NCBI RefSeq assembly: GCF_900182955.1
Contig: NZ_FXUL01000001.1
Location: 620,001-684,000, forward strand
DNA: 64,000 nucleotides
DNA from: Noviherbaspirillum suwonense
GTDB lineage: Bacteria > Pseudomonadota > Gammaproteobacteria > Burkholderiales > Burkholderiaceae_D
Direction: 5' to 3'
How positions within the stretch are numbered: the stretch's first letter is position 1; each line of letters starts with the position of its first letter. This document shows positions 27,186 through 35,526 of the stretch, piece after piece. Position numbers and translations under genes: made by a program. The notes below the pieces were generated by a model that saw only the letters and a list, made by a program, of their open reading frames with translations, was not told the DNA's origin and ran no database searches.

Positions 27186-29677
27186 TGCGCGCCACCGAAG
27201 CATCGCTGAAGGTCGCGCGCTACCTCGACCGCCTGCAACTGCCGGCGGACCTGCGATCGGCGGTCGAAGCCCGTGTCGCGATCGGGCCGGACACGACGCC
27301 GGCGCAGGCGTTCGCCGCGCTGCATCTTGCGCTGGCGGCCGAACAGGCGCAGCCGTCGGACCCGGCCTATGGCTCGGTCGGCGCCCGCATCCGCCTGGCC
27401 GACGCCGCGCCCGGCACCGCCGAGACGGCGGACGGCCATGCGCGCCTGGCCTGCATGCCGCCGCTGAACCGGGTGTCGATGACGCCGCATCCGTGGGGCA
27501 CGCTCAATGCGGTCACCCGCTGGAGCGAGTCGGTGCTGCGCCGGCCGCGCGACTGGATCGCGCGCCGGCCGACCTTCACCCGCGAGCCGTGGCCGGCCGA
27601 TTCGCCGCAGGCCGGCGGCAATGCGCCGGACGCGTCGGCCGAACGGCAGCCCACCGGCGGCCTGCGCCGTGGCGTGCTGCTGCTGCTGATGCTGTCGCAG
27701 ACCGCGCTGGCGACCTGGTTCATGTCACGGGTGCTGCCCTACCAGGGCACGCGGCCGATGGAAATCGTCACGATGCTGTTCTTCGCGGTGCTGTTCTGCT
27801 GGGTGTCCGCCGGCTTCTGGACCGCGATGACGGGTTTCCTGGTGCTCTTGCGCGGCAGCGACCGCTACCTGATTTCGCGTAATGCCGCCGACCGCACGCC
27901 GATCGCCGAGACCACGCGGACCGCGATCGTCATGCCGATCTGCAATGAAGACGTGACCGCGGTGTTCGCCGGGCTGCGGGCGACCTATGAGTCGGTCGCC
28001 CGCACCGGCGACCTCGACCGCTTCGACTTCTTCGTGCTGAGCGACAGCTACCAGAGCGACACCTGCGCAGCCGAAGTGGCCGCATGGTCGCGGCTGTGCA
28101 AGGCGGTCGACGGCTTCGGCCGCATCTTCTACCGGCGGCGTTTCCGCCGGGTCAAGCGCAAGAGCGGCAACATCGACGACTTCTGCCGCCGCTGGGCCAA
28201 GGACTACCGCTACATGATCGTGCTCGACGCCGACAGCGTGATGAGCGGCGACTGCCTGACCACGCTGGTGCGGCTGATGGAAGCCCAGCCGAGCGCCGGC
28301 ATCATCCAGACCGCGCCGCGCGCGGCCGGGCGCGACACGCTGTATGCCCGCATCCAGCAGTTCTCGACCCGCGTCTACGGCCCGCTGTTCACCGCCGGCC
28401 TGCATTACTGGCAGCTGGGCGAGTCCCATTACTGGGGCCATAACGCCATCATCCGGCTCGACCCCTTCGTCCGCCACTGCGCGCTGGCGCCGCTGCCGGG
28501 CAATGGCTCGCTGGCCGGTGAAATCATGTCCCATGACTTCGTCGAAGCGGCGCTGATGCGGCGCGCCGGCTGGGGCGTGTGGATCGCCTACGACCTCGGC
28601 GGCAGCTACGAGGAAATGCCGCCCAACCTGCTCGACGAATTGAAGCGCGACCGCCGCTGGTGCCACGGCAACCTGATGAACTTCCGGCTGTTCGCCGCGC
28701 GCGGCATGCACCCGGTGCACCGGGCCGTGTTCGTGACCGGCGTGATGGCGTATATCTCCGCGCCGCTGTGGTTCATGTTCCTGGTGCTATCGACCGGCAT
28801 GCTGGCCTGGCATGCGCTGACCGAGCCGCAGTATTTCGTCGAGCCGCGGCAGCTGTTCCCGATCTGGCCGCAATGGCATCCGGAAAAGGCGCTGGCCCTG
28901 TTCGGCGCCACCGCGCTGCTGCTGTTCCTGCCGAAGATCCTGAGCGTGCTGCTGATCTGGCTGCAGGGGGCGCGCGGCTTCGGCGGACGGTTCCGGGTCG
29001 CCGTCAGCATGATCATCGAGCTGCTGTTCTCGATGATGCTGGCGCCGGTGCGCATGCTGTTCCACAGCCGCTTCGTCAGCGCCGCCTTCCTCGGCATCGA
29101 GATGACCTGGAAGTCGCCGCCGCGGCAGGACTCCGAGACGCACTGGGACGAAGGCGTGCGCAAGCATGGCATGCACACGCTGCTGGGCCTGGTCTGGGGC
29201 GGCGGCGTGTTCATGCTCGATCCGTCCTACCTGCCGTGGCTGCTGCCGATCGCCGGCGCGCTGGTGCTGTCGATCCCGATCTCCGTGCTGTCGAGCCGGG
29301 TTTCGCTGGGCCGCCTGTTCCGCCGCATGAAGCTGTTCCTGATCCCGGAAGAGGCCGAGCCGCCGCGCGAGCTGGTGGAAGCCCGCGCCCATTCGGCGGC
29401 CACGCCGGAGCAACCCGGCTTCGCCGAGGTCGCGGTCGACCCGCTGCTCAATGCACTGGCCTGCGCCAGCGTGCGCCCGCGCGACGGCGTGCGCCGCCTC
29501 AGCGAGAAGCGCGAGAAAATGGTCGACAAGGTGCTCCACAGCGACCCGGCGCAGCTGTCCGAAGTGGAAAAATGGTCGCTGCTGAACGACCCGCGCCTGC
29601 TGTCGCGGCTGCACCTGGCGCTGTGGAGCGGCGAAGCCACGCATCCGGCATGGCAGGCGCTGGTAAAGGCGGCGTAG
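27185..29677 (+). CDS. opgH: Glucans biosynthesis glucosyltransferase H
   Basis: 830 residues of glycosyltransferase family 2 in the inner membrane. Membrane helices lie near 165-185, 195-225 and in the region 510-690. The cytosolic GT domain shows [11 protein letters not shown], the DADSVMSG metal motif and the ELKRDRRW acceptor motif. It polymerises UDP-glucose into beta-1,2 glucan and exports it to OpgG. Start is taken at the ATG in TGATG overlapping the opgG stop; a second ATG at 27158 would overlap opgG by 28 bases. Confidence 0.92.
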   Translation: MRATEASLKVARYLDRLQLPADLRSAVEARVAIGPDTTPAQAFAALHLALAAEQAQPSDPAYGSVGARIRLADAAPGTAETADGHARLACMPPLNRVSMTPHPWGTLNAVTRWSESVLRRPRDWIARRPTFTREPWPADSPQAGGNAPDASAERQPTGGLRRGVLLLLMLSQTALATWFMSRVLPYQGTRPMEIVTMLFFAVLFCWVSAGFWTAMTGFLVLLRGSDRYLISRNAADRTPIAETTRTAIVMPICNEDVTAVFAGLRATYESVARTGDLDRFDFFVLSDSYQSDTCAAEVAAWSRLCKAVDGFGRIFYRRRFRRVKRKSGNIDDFCRRWAKDYRYMIVLDADSVMSGDCLTTLVRLMEAQPSAGIIQTAPRAAGRDTLYARIQQFSTRVYGPLFTAGLHYWQLGESHYWGHNAIIRLDPFVRHCALAPLPGNGSLAGEIMSHDFVEAALMRRAGWGVWIAYDLGGSYEEMPPNLLDELKRDRRWCHGNLMNFRLFAARGMHPVHRAVFVTGVMAYISAPLWFMFLVLSTGMLAWHALTEPQYFVEPRQLFPIWPQWHPEKALALFGATALLLFLPKILSVLLIWLQGARGFGGRFRVAVSMIIELLFSMMLAPVRMLFHSRFVSAAFLGIEMTWKSPPRQDSETHWDEGVRKHGMHTLLGLVWGGGVFMLDPSYLPWLLPIAGALVLSIPISVLSSRVSLGRLFRRMKLFLIPEEAEPPRELVEARAHSAATPEQPGFAEVAVDPLLNALACASVRPRDGVRRLSEKREKMVDKVLHSDPAQLSEVEKWSLLNDPRLLSRLHLALWSGEATHPAWQALVKAA

Positions 29678-29692
29678 GGCGGTTTTCGCAGG

Positions 29693-29795
29693 GCGTAATG
29701 AGCGAAGCGCATTACACCGTTCTTCGATCGTCGCGGACGCCCGTTAATGAGCAGCCGCCCGGTGGTGTAATGCGCGAAGCGCATTACACCGTTCG
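29693..29795. repeat. REP-like inverted repeat pair, copy B
   Basis: Two palindromes of the form GTAATG(A/C)GCGAAGCGCATTACAC lie 65 bases apart between opgH and the convergent VWA gene. They could serve as a transcription barrier or mRNA stabiliser. Confidence 0.75.
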
Positions 29796-29852
29796 CCGGT
29801 CATCGCCGACACCCGTTGATTCGCACGCGCGCACGCGGCGAGGAAACCGGCC

Positions 29853-30908
29853 TTACAGGATACGGTTGAACCACAGCATCGACAGCATCGCCGAGAGCAC
29901 CGCCAGCACGGCCGCCAGCGCGGCGAACAGCGCGGTGATCTCGGTCGATTTCTTTTCCATCACCAGCCGCGAATTCAGCGACTTGTAGATATTGGTCAGG
30001 TCAGTCGCGGTGCCCGCGTAGAAGTACTGCGCGCTGGTGGTCTTGGCGATGTCCTTCAGCGCATCCTCGTCCAGCCTTACCCGCATCGACCAGCCTTCCT
30101 CCCCGAGTATTTCGCCGCTGACCGTGCCGACGCCGACGGTGAAGACCCGCACGCCGCGCTCGGCCGCCATCTTGGCCGACTCGATCGGGTCGGGGCCGGT
30201 GGTGGTCTGGCCGTCGGTCAGCAGGATGATCACGGCCGACGAATACGAGCCCGGCGCCACCGGCCTGAATTCGGCGGCCTGGTTCGGCGCCGGCTGCTGC
30301 TTGTCGAGCGAGCGGGAGCCGCCTTCGCGCTTGGTCGGGCGCGGGTTGTCGGACTGCAGATCGAACTCGACTTCCGGGATCAGCGCCTTGAGCGACACCA
30401 GGATGCCGCTGCCGACCGCGGTGCCGCGCTGCAGCTGGAAGCGGTCGATGGCGGCCAGCAGGTCCTCCTTGGTGCGGGTCGGCGCCTGCACCAGCGACGC
30501 GGTGCCGGCGAACGACACCACGCCGATGCGGGTGTTCTGCGGCTGGTCCTCGATGAAGGCACGCGCCGCCGCCTGCGCCGCGGCCAGCCGGCTCGGCTGC
30601 ACGTCGTTGGCCCGCATGCTGCCCGATACGTCGATGGCCAGGATGACGGTCTCGTTCATCGACGGCAGCGTCACCACGGCCGCCGGCCGCGCCACCGCCA
30701 GCAGCATCACGATGATCGACAGCAGGAAGAGGATCGGCGGGATATGGCGGCGCATCCGCTGCGCCGGGCCCATTGCTTCCCTGACCATGGCCAGGCTGGC
30801 ATAGCGCACCGCGGCTTTTTTCTTGCGCCGCAAAAGCCACAGGTACAGCCCGAGCAGCAGCGGCGCCAGCAGCAGCAGGAACAGCATCTCGGGCCACAGG
30901 AAAGTCAT
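29853..30908 (-). CDS. VWA-domain membrane protein, BatA-like
   Basis: 351 residues. Membrane segments lie at about 5-25 and 56-75, then a von Willebrand A domain with the metal site DVSGSMRAND near 92 and TDGQTTTG further on, and a last helix at 325-350. BatA-type proteins are found with MoxR and DUF58 proteins and are linked to stress tolerance and protein or metal complex assembly. It is the last gene of a minus-strand operon with S1C protease, MoxR and DUF58, starting directly after the DUF58 stop. Confidence 0.87.
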   Translation of the reverse strand: MTFLWPEMLFLLLLAPLLLGLYLWLLRRKKKAAVRYASLAMVREAMGPAQRMRRHIPPILFLLSIIVMLLAVARPAAVVTLPSMNETVILAIDVSGSMRANDVQPSRLAAAQAAARAFIEDQPQNTRIGVVSFAGTASLVQAPTRTKEDLLAAIDRFQLQRGTAVGSGILVSLKALIPEVEFDLQSDNPRPTKREGGSRSLDKQQPAPNQAAEFRPVAPGSYSSAVIILLTDGQTTTGPDPIESAKMAAERGVRVFTVGVGTVSGEILGEEGWSMRVRLDEDALKDIAKTTSAQYFYAGTATDLTNIYKSLNSRLVMEKKSTEITALFAALAAVLAVLSAMLSMLWFNRIL

Positions 30909-31856
30909 CTAATGCTCCGGTTGTCTGGGCAGCACCCCGCCCGCGGTCAGGCTGCTGCGGCGCTTGCGCAGGTCGGCGAAGCGCATCACGGCATCCATCA
31001 GGTGGTCCTCGGTGGACAGTTCCAGCACGTCGACGCCGGCATGCGCGAATGCGGCGCGCAGCGCTTCCTCGCGCGCCTCGGCCAGCGCCGCGAAGCGCTT
31101 GCGGAAGCCGCGGTCGTTGGTATCGACGAACAGCTGCTCGCCGCTCTCCGCATCCTGCATCGTGACGAAGCCGAGGTCGGGCAGCTCCTGCTCCAGCGGG
31201 TCGTACAGCCGCACCGCCAGCACCTCGTGCCGCTGCGACAGCTGCGCCAGCGGCTTGTCCCAGCCGGGCGCGCTGATGAAGTCCGACACGACGAACAGCA
31301 GCGAGCGCCGCGCGATCGCATGGCCGGCCGACTGCAGCAGTTCCTGCAGCCGGGTCTCCGAGGGCGGCGCGCCCGTGGCCGGCGTGCGCTCCGCCATCGC
31401 CAGCATCCGGTGCAGGATGTGCAGCACGTGCCGGCGGCCGCTGCCGGCCGGTATCACCGCCTCGACCCGGCCGCTGTACAGGACCGCGCCGACCCGGTTG
31501 CCATGCCGCGCCAGCATCCGCGCCAGCACGCCGACCAGCTCGGCCGCCACCGCGCGCTTCTTCACCGCGCCCGAGCCGAAGTCGAGCGAGGACGTCAGGT
31601 CCAGCAGGAACCAGGCGCTGGTTTCCCTTTCCTCGTTGTAGACCCGGACGTAGGGCGTCTGCAGCCGCGCGGTGACATTCCAGTCGATATGGCGGACGTC
31701 GTCGCTGTGCTGGTATTCGCGCAGGTCGGCCAGGTCCACCCCGTGGCCGCGGAACAGCGTGCGGTAGTCCCCGTGCAGCAGGCCGTCCAGCCGCCGCAGC
31801 ACTGTCCATTCGAGCCGGTGCAGCAGCGCCTCAGGCGTTATTGTCGTAGCGGGCAT
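30909..31856 (-). CDS. DUF58-domain protein
   Basis: 315 residues. The DUF58 signature GHGVDLADLREYQHSDDVRHIDW is near 39-61, followed by a VWA-like domain (FLLDLTSSLDFG). It has no signal or membrane segment. DUF58 proteins act with MoxR ATPases and VWA proteins. Start at the ATG 31856 (MPATTI); an ATG 15 bases earlier is also possible. The 5' end overlaps the moxR stop by about 26 bases and the 3' end abuts the VWA gene, a strong sign of coupled translation. Confidence 0.88.
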   Translation of the reverse strand: MPATTITPEALLHRLEWTVLRRLDGLLHGDYRTLFRGHGVDLADLREYQHSDDVRHIDWNVTARLQTPYVRVYNEERETSAWFLLDLTSSLDFGSGAVKKRAVAAELVGVLARMLARHGNRVGAVLYSGRVEAVIPAGSGRRHVLHILHRMLAMAERTPATGAPPSETRLQELLQSAGHAIARRSLLFVVSDFISAPGWDKPLAQLSQRHEVLAVRLYDPLEQELPDLGFVTMQDAESGEQLFVDTNDRGFRKRFAALAEAREEALRAAFAHAGVDVLELSTEDHLMDAVMRFADLRKRRSSLTAGGVLPRQPEH

Positions 31857-32847
31857 GGCTTTCGAGCGCATGTTCCGGCGCCGGCAGGTGTTTCATGATG
31901 CGCTGGATCAGCATGTCGGCATTGATGCCTTCCGACAGCGCCTGGTAGGACAGCGACAGCCGGTGCCGCAGCACGTCGGGCGCGATGTCGACCATGTCTT
32001 CCGGCAGCGCATAGTTGCGTCCGCGCAGGAAGGCCAGCGCCCGCGCGCATTCGACCAGGCCGATGGTGGCGCGCGGGCTGGCGCCATAGGTCAGGTAGGG
32101 CGCGACATCGCGCACGCCGTGGCGCTCCGGCTCGCGGGTCGCGGACACCAGCCGCACCGCGTACTGGATCAGCGACGGGTCGACGTAGCCGTTGCGGCAT
32201 TCGCGCTGCAGCTCGGCCAGGTGCTCCATGCTGGTCACCGCCGACACCGACGCCGCCGGCCCGGTCACGCGGTTGGCGATGACGAATTCCTCTTCCTCGG
32301 TCGGGTAGCCGACCATGATCTTCATCATGAAGCGGTCGACCTGCGCCTCCGGCAGCGGATAGGTGCCCTCGGTCTCGATCGGATTCTGCGTCGCCATCAC
32401 CAGGAAGGGCTGCGGCACCTTGTGGGTTTCGCCGGCGATGGTGACCTGGTACTCCTGCATCACTTCCAGCAGCGCGCTCTGCACCTTGGCCGGCGCGCGG
32501 TTGATCTCGTCGGCCAGCAGCAGGTGGGTGAACACCGGGCCGAACGAGGTGGAGAACTCGCCGGTCTTCTGGTTGTAGATGCGGGTGCCGACCAGGTCGG
32601 CCGGCACCAGGTCGGGCGTGAACTGGATGCGCTTGAAGCTGCCGCGCAGCGTGCGCGCCAGCGTCTTGACCGTCAGCGTCTTGGCCAGGCCGGGCACGCC
32701 CTCGACCAGCAGGTGGCCCTGGGCCAGGATGGCGACCAGCACCCGCTCGAGGAAATGGTCCTGTCCGACCACGACCTTCTTCACTTCATACAGCACCTGC
32801 TCCATCTGCCGCGACACGTCGGTGCCGCCTGTCTGCCGTTCAATCAT
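31831..32847 (-). CDS. MoxR-family AAA+ ATPase
   Basis: 338 residues. Walker A GVPGLAKT near 50-57, Walker B LLADEINR, sensor ATQNPIETEGTYPLPEAQ and the long C-terminal lid. MoxR proteins work as chaperone-like ATPases on the DUF58/VWA partners encoded next. Start taken at ATG 32847 (MIERQTGG); the frame upstream runs into the protease gene stop. A ribosome site is weak, consistent with translation coupled to the upstream gene. Confidence 0.9.
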   Translation of the reverse strand: MIERQTGGTDVSRQMEQVLYEVKKVVVGQDHFLERVLVAILAQGHLLVEGVPGLAKTLTVKTLARTLRGSFKRIQFTPDLVPADLVGTRIYNQKTGEFSTSFGPVFTHLLLADEINRAPAKVQSALLEVMQEYQVTIAGETHKVPQPFLVMATQNPIETEGTYPLPEAQVDRFMMKIMVGYPTEEEEFVIANRVTGPAASVSAVTSMEHLAELQRECRNGYVDPSLIQYAVRLVSATREPERHGVRDVAPYLTYGASPRATIGLVECARALAFLRGRNYALPEDMVDIAPDVLRHRLSLSYQALSEGINADMLIQRIMKHLPAPEHALESHARYDNNA

Positions 32848-32866
32848 CTGGTTTCGCCGGTTGCGT

Positions 32867-33862
32867 TCAGAAAGGCGACATGCCGACTGCCGTCGCCGCA
32901 TTTTCAATCGGAACCGCGAAGCCGATGCCGATGAATACTCCCTGGTCGCCAGGGTTCAGGATGGCGGTCACGATGCCGACCACCTCGCCGTCCATGGTCA
33001 CCAGCGGTCCGCCGGAATTGCCGGGATTGGCGGCGGCGTCGAACTGGATCAGGTTGGACAGGATCTTGTTGCCCTCGGGCGAACGGTATTCCCGCTTCAG
33101 GCCCGAGACGATGCCGCCCGACACCGACGGCCCGATGCCGAACGGGAAGCCGACCGCGATTACATGGTCGCCCATCGCCAGGTCGCGGCTCGGGCGCAGC
33201 GTCGCGGCGACCAGGTCGTCGGGGATGGTCTTGGCCTGCAGCACCGCGAGGTCGTTCTGAGGCTGGACCGTGATGACGCCGGCTTCCGACACCGTGCCGT
33301 CGGCGAACGTCACCTGCACCTTCTCGGCGCCGTCCACCACGTGCAGGTTGGTCAGGATCACGCCCTTGTCGAGGATGACGACGCCGGTGCCGACGCCCTT
33401 GATCACGTCGCCTTCCTTGCCGTCGACATGGCCCATCTGGCGCACGCGCACCACCGACGGGTGTATCGCCCGGAACGCGCGCGCCTCGGCCGACGGCATC
33501 ACCTTTTCCTCCATGGTGTGCAGCACGGCGGCGTCGATATCCTTTTGCGTGAGTTCGCGCGGCTGCGGCCGGCCCGCAGTCCAGGCCATCAGCAGCAGCA
33601 GGGTGCTCAGGGCGGTCGTGACGACCAGCAGCAGCCGGTCGTGGCGCGCGATGACGGACCGGAACCGCTGCATGCGGCGCGCCTTCGCGGGCGGCGCCTG
33701 CTTTGCCGAAGCGTCGGCAGCAGCGCTGGCGGTCTCTGGATTCGGAGTGGGATTGGAACCGGCAGCCTGACGGTTGTCCGGGGCGGATTCGCCACGGAGA
33801 GGCGTCGCAGGCGCTTTGGGCGCACTACGGCGTGAGCTGCTGTATAGCGGCGCTTTCTTCAT
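32867..33862 (-). CDS. Membrane-anchored S1C trypsin-like serine protease without PDZ domain
   Basis: 331 residues. A charged Ala/Pro-rich N-terminus of about 60 residues precedes a membrane helix at about 77-95, placing the protease domain in the periplasm. The catalytic triad is visible in TNLHVV (His), QNDLAVL (Asp) and GNSGGPL (Ser). Unlike DegP/DegS no PDZ domain follows. First gene of the operon with moxR, whose start lies 19 bases after its stop. Upstream 33863-34095 holds its promoter region and a palindrome at 34073. Confidence 0.85.
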   Translation of the reverse strand: MKKAPLYSSSRRSAPKAPATPLRGESAPDNRQAAGSNPTPNPETASAAADASAKQAPPAKARRMQRFRSVIARHDRLLLVVTTALSTLLLLMAWTAGRPQPRELTQKDIDAAVLHTMEEKVMPSAEARAFRAIHPSVVRVRQMGHVDGKEGDVIKGVGTGVVILDKGVILTNLHVVDGAEKVQVTFADGTVSEAGVITVQPQNDLAVLQAKTIPDDLVAATLRPSRDLAMGDHVIAVGFPFGIGPSVSGGIVSGLKREYRSPEGNKILSNLIQFDAAANPGNSGGPLVTMDGEVVGIVTAILNPGDQGVFIGIGFAVPIENAATAVGMSPF

Positions 33863-34095
33863 CAGATCCTGCCCGGATTGCCTGATTAAAATGCAAACAG
33901 TTTGACCAAGGTATCACTTATCGAAACCCTTTGCATCGCACCGGGACCGATTTTTTTAACTCCTTGATTGTTCGCAAACTGTTTTGAATGGTCGATCAAC
34001 GAATGATCCGACGCAAGCCTGGCAGCCAAAACCCCCAGAACTGTTTAATCGACCCCTGCTCTAAAAGTGATCGATTGATCAATCATGGAGGAAAT

Positions 34096-34482
34096 ATGGC
34101 AGACAGCACCCTGGACCCGGACTACCTGACCGGCGGACGCGACCGCAGCCTGGGACGCGGCCATGACACCGGCTCGCTCGGCCCGAGCGACCTGTCCGAT
34201 ACCGGCAGCGACATGCAGGGCGTCGGCCTGTCGGGCGACGTCGGCCTGGAGATGGACGAAGGCACGACCTCCGACCCTGACCGCAGCACCGCCGGCGGCA
34301 CCGCAGGCCCGGATGTCGGCGACGCCGACCTCGACAGCGACACCGATTCGGGCGGCACCGGCGAGCGTGCCGCCGCCGGACGCGACAGCGTCGAAACGGA
34401 CGGCGCGGATATCGATGTCGACCAGGTCGAAGATGTCGAGTCGATCGATCCCGAAGACACCGATGTGGATGCCGGGCGCTAA
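34096..34482 (+). CDS. Small acidic, probably disordered protein
   Basis: 128 residues, beginning MADSTLDPDYLTGG and very rich in Asp, Gly, Ser and Thr, ending DIDVDQVEDVESIDPEDTDV. There is no hydrophobic core, signal peptide or recognisable domain; net charge is strongly negative. GGAGGAA directly before the ATG at 34096 supports expression. A 12-bp palindrome, GATTGATCAATC, lies at 34073-34084, just upstream of the ribosome site, and could be an operator. Similar acidic proteins occur in Oxalobacteraceae under various unsupported names. Function unknown. Confidence 0.7.
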   Translation: MADSTLDPDYLTGGRDRSLGRGHDTGSLGPSDLSDTGSDMQGVGLSGDVGLEMDEGTTSDPDRSTAGGTAGPDVGDADLDSDTDSGGTGERAAAGRDSVETDGADIDVDQVEDVESIDPEDTDVDAGR

Positions 34483-34503
34483 AACGCCGGTGTCGAAATA
34501 AAA

Positions 34504-34529
34504 AAGCCCGCGTTAACAAACGCGGGCTT
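34504..34529 (-). terminator. Intrinsic hairpin between acidic protein gene and the marR region
   Basis: AAGCCCGCGTT and AACGCGGGCTT form an 11-bp perfect stem with a 4-base loop. The U-run is better on the minus strand (TTTTTTATTT after the stem) than on the plus strand, where only TTCCTGTCT follows. It may end the acidic-protein mRNA weakly and minus-strand transcripts strongly. Confidence 0.6.
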
Positions 34530-34704
34530 CCTGTCTCCTCACACTCCTCGCCTTCAGGCAATGGATTTTTTTATGCTGCCGGCGCATTTTGCCTCATTTT
34601 GGTGAACGCGCCTATCGGTGATACCACGTAGGACAAAAAAAAGTCCGCGGGCCTTGTGGCCGCGGACTGAACCCGTTCCCTTGCAGGAAGGAGGAGACAG
34701 GAAG
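34527..34704. repeat. Long-range 14-bp inverted repeat (34527-34540 with 34691-34704)
   Basis: CTTCCTGTCTCCTC at 34527-34540 is the exact reverse complement of GAGGAGACAGGAAG at 34691-34704. The left arm overlaps the stem of the 34504-34529 hairpin by three bases; the right arm contains a perfect Shine-Dalgarno-like GGAGGAG before an ATG at 34706. Between the arms lies the second hairpin at 34637-34664. Such mutually exclusive pairings are what RNA switches use, but no function is proven. Confidence 0.5.
34637..34664 (-). terminator. Intrinsic terminator on the minus strand
   Basis: AGTCCGCGG and CCGCGGACT form a perfect 9-bp stem. The plus strand has A(8) just before it, so on the minus strand the stem is followed by U(8). 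No minus-strand gene is found upstream of it in the next kilobases, so it may end a small RNA starting near 34710. Confidence 0.6.
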
Positions 34705-34933
34705 AATGATAGCCGAAAACGGCAAATTTGTATCCTTGTGGAAATTATTTCTGCTGAAAAACAACAAGTGGAAATGCAATTTTCCCGGGTTATTCACGGT
34801 TTCAGCGGGCCATTGTTCCTGGATTGACAATGGCTCATTGCGTGTTCAGCGGTTTATTGACGCTGTAACTGCTATTACACTCAGGCAAATGAGAAGCGGC
34901 ATGGCGCACACATTCGCGGGCCAAAAATTGCGG

Positions 34934-34953
34934 TATATTACTGCCTAGGCAGT
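34934..34953 (+). promoter_or_regulatory. -10 box and MarR-type operator of the efflux operon
   Basis: TATATT (34934-34939) is followed directly by the perfect palindrome ACTGCCTAGGCAGT (34940-34953). CCTAGG-centred palindromes are typical of MarR/EmrR autoregulators. The -35 region is weak. The site sits 25 bases before the marR start and would block transcription when bound. Confidence 0.6.
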
Positions 34954-34977
34954 TACGGGCATAGCTGGAGTTATCGA

Positions 34978-35526
34978 TTGGTCAACACGGCGGCAACGGA
35001 TCGCGAAAACGATCAGGATCGGAACCTGGATCAGGAACGCACCATCGGACACGGCCTGGGCTATCTGCTCGCACGCGCCCGAACCACGCTGGTGCGCGCG
35101 GTCGACCTCGAGCTTAACGGCCACGACATCACGCATGCGCAGGGCAGCATCCTGCTGATGCTTTCGAGCGGTCGCTGCGGCACGGCGGCCGAACTTTCGC
35201 GCGAGCTGTATCTCGATTCGGCGTCGATGACGCGCATGGTCGACCGCCTGGAACGGCGCGGCCTGCTGGAGCGTGCCGCCCGCAGCGGCGACCGCCGCAT
35301 CACCGACCTGCGGCTGACGGCCGAAGGCCAGCGCTTGGGCGCGCTGCTGCCCGGCCTCTACAGCGGCGTGCTGCAGCGCAGCTTCGCCGAATTCGGCCCG
35401 GATGAAATCACCCAGTTACGCAGTCTCCTGACCAAATTTGTCGACAGCAACAGCCAGTGCGCGGCGTCGAGCCGGCGTGCGGCCGAGGCCCCGTCGTCCA
35501 ACCATTCCACACCAGGCAAGGCATGA
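34978..35526 (+). CDS. MarR-family transcriptional regulator
   Basis: 182 residues. A MarR winged helix domain is visible at about 50-110: HAQGSILLMLSSGRCGTAAE, then LYLDSASMTRMVDRLERRGL and the wing RSGDRRITDLRLT. The start is the TTG at 34978, with GGAG seven bases before it; no better in-frame start exists. The stop overlaps the outer-membrane factor gene by four bases. Gene order marR-nodT-emrA-emrB and the palindrome at its promoter indicate that it represses its own efflux operon and is released by small aromatic or drug ligands. Confidence 0.88.
   Translation: MVNTAATDRENDQDRNLDQERTIGHGLGYLLARARTTLVRAVDLELNGHDITHAQGSILLMLSSGRCGTAAELSRELYLDSASMTRMVDRLERRGLLERAARSGDRRITDLRLTAEGQRLGALLPGLYSGVLQRSFAEFGPDEITQLRSLLTKFVDSNSQCAASSRRAAEAPSSNHSTPGKA

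Noticed and set aside
34612-34830. 72-residue frame on the minus strand
   Set aside because: It runs across a terminator hairpin and has no ribosome site or protein-like pattern.
34706-34948. 80-residue frame with a strong GGAGGAG site at 34690
   Set aside because: The protein does not resemble any family, overlaps the efflux operator, and its ribosome site is one arm of the long inverted repeat, so the site may be structural. It remains unproven.
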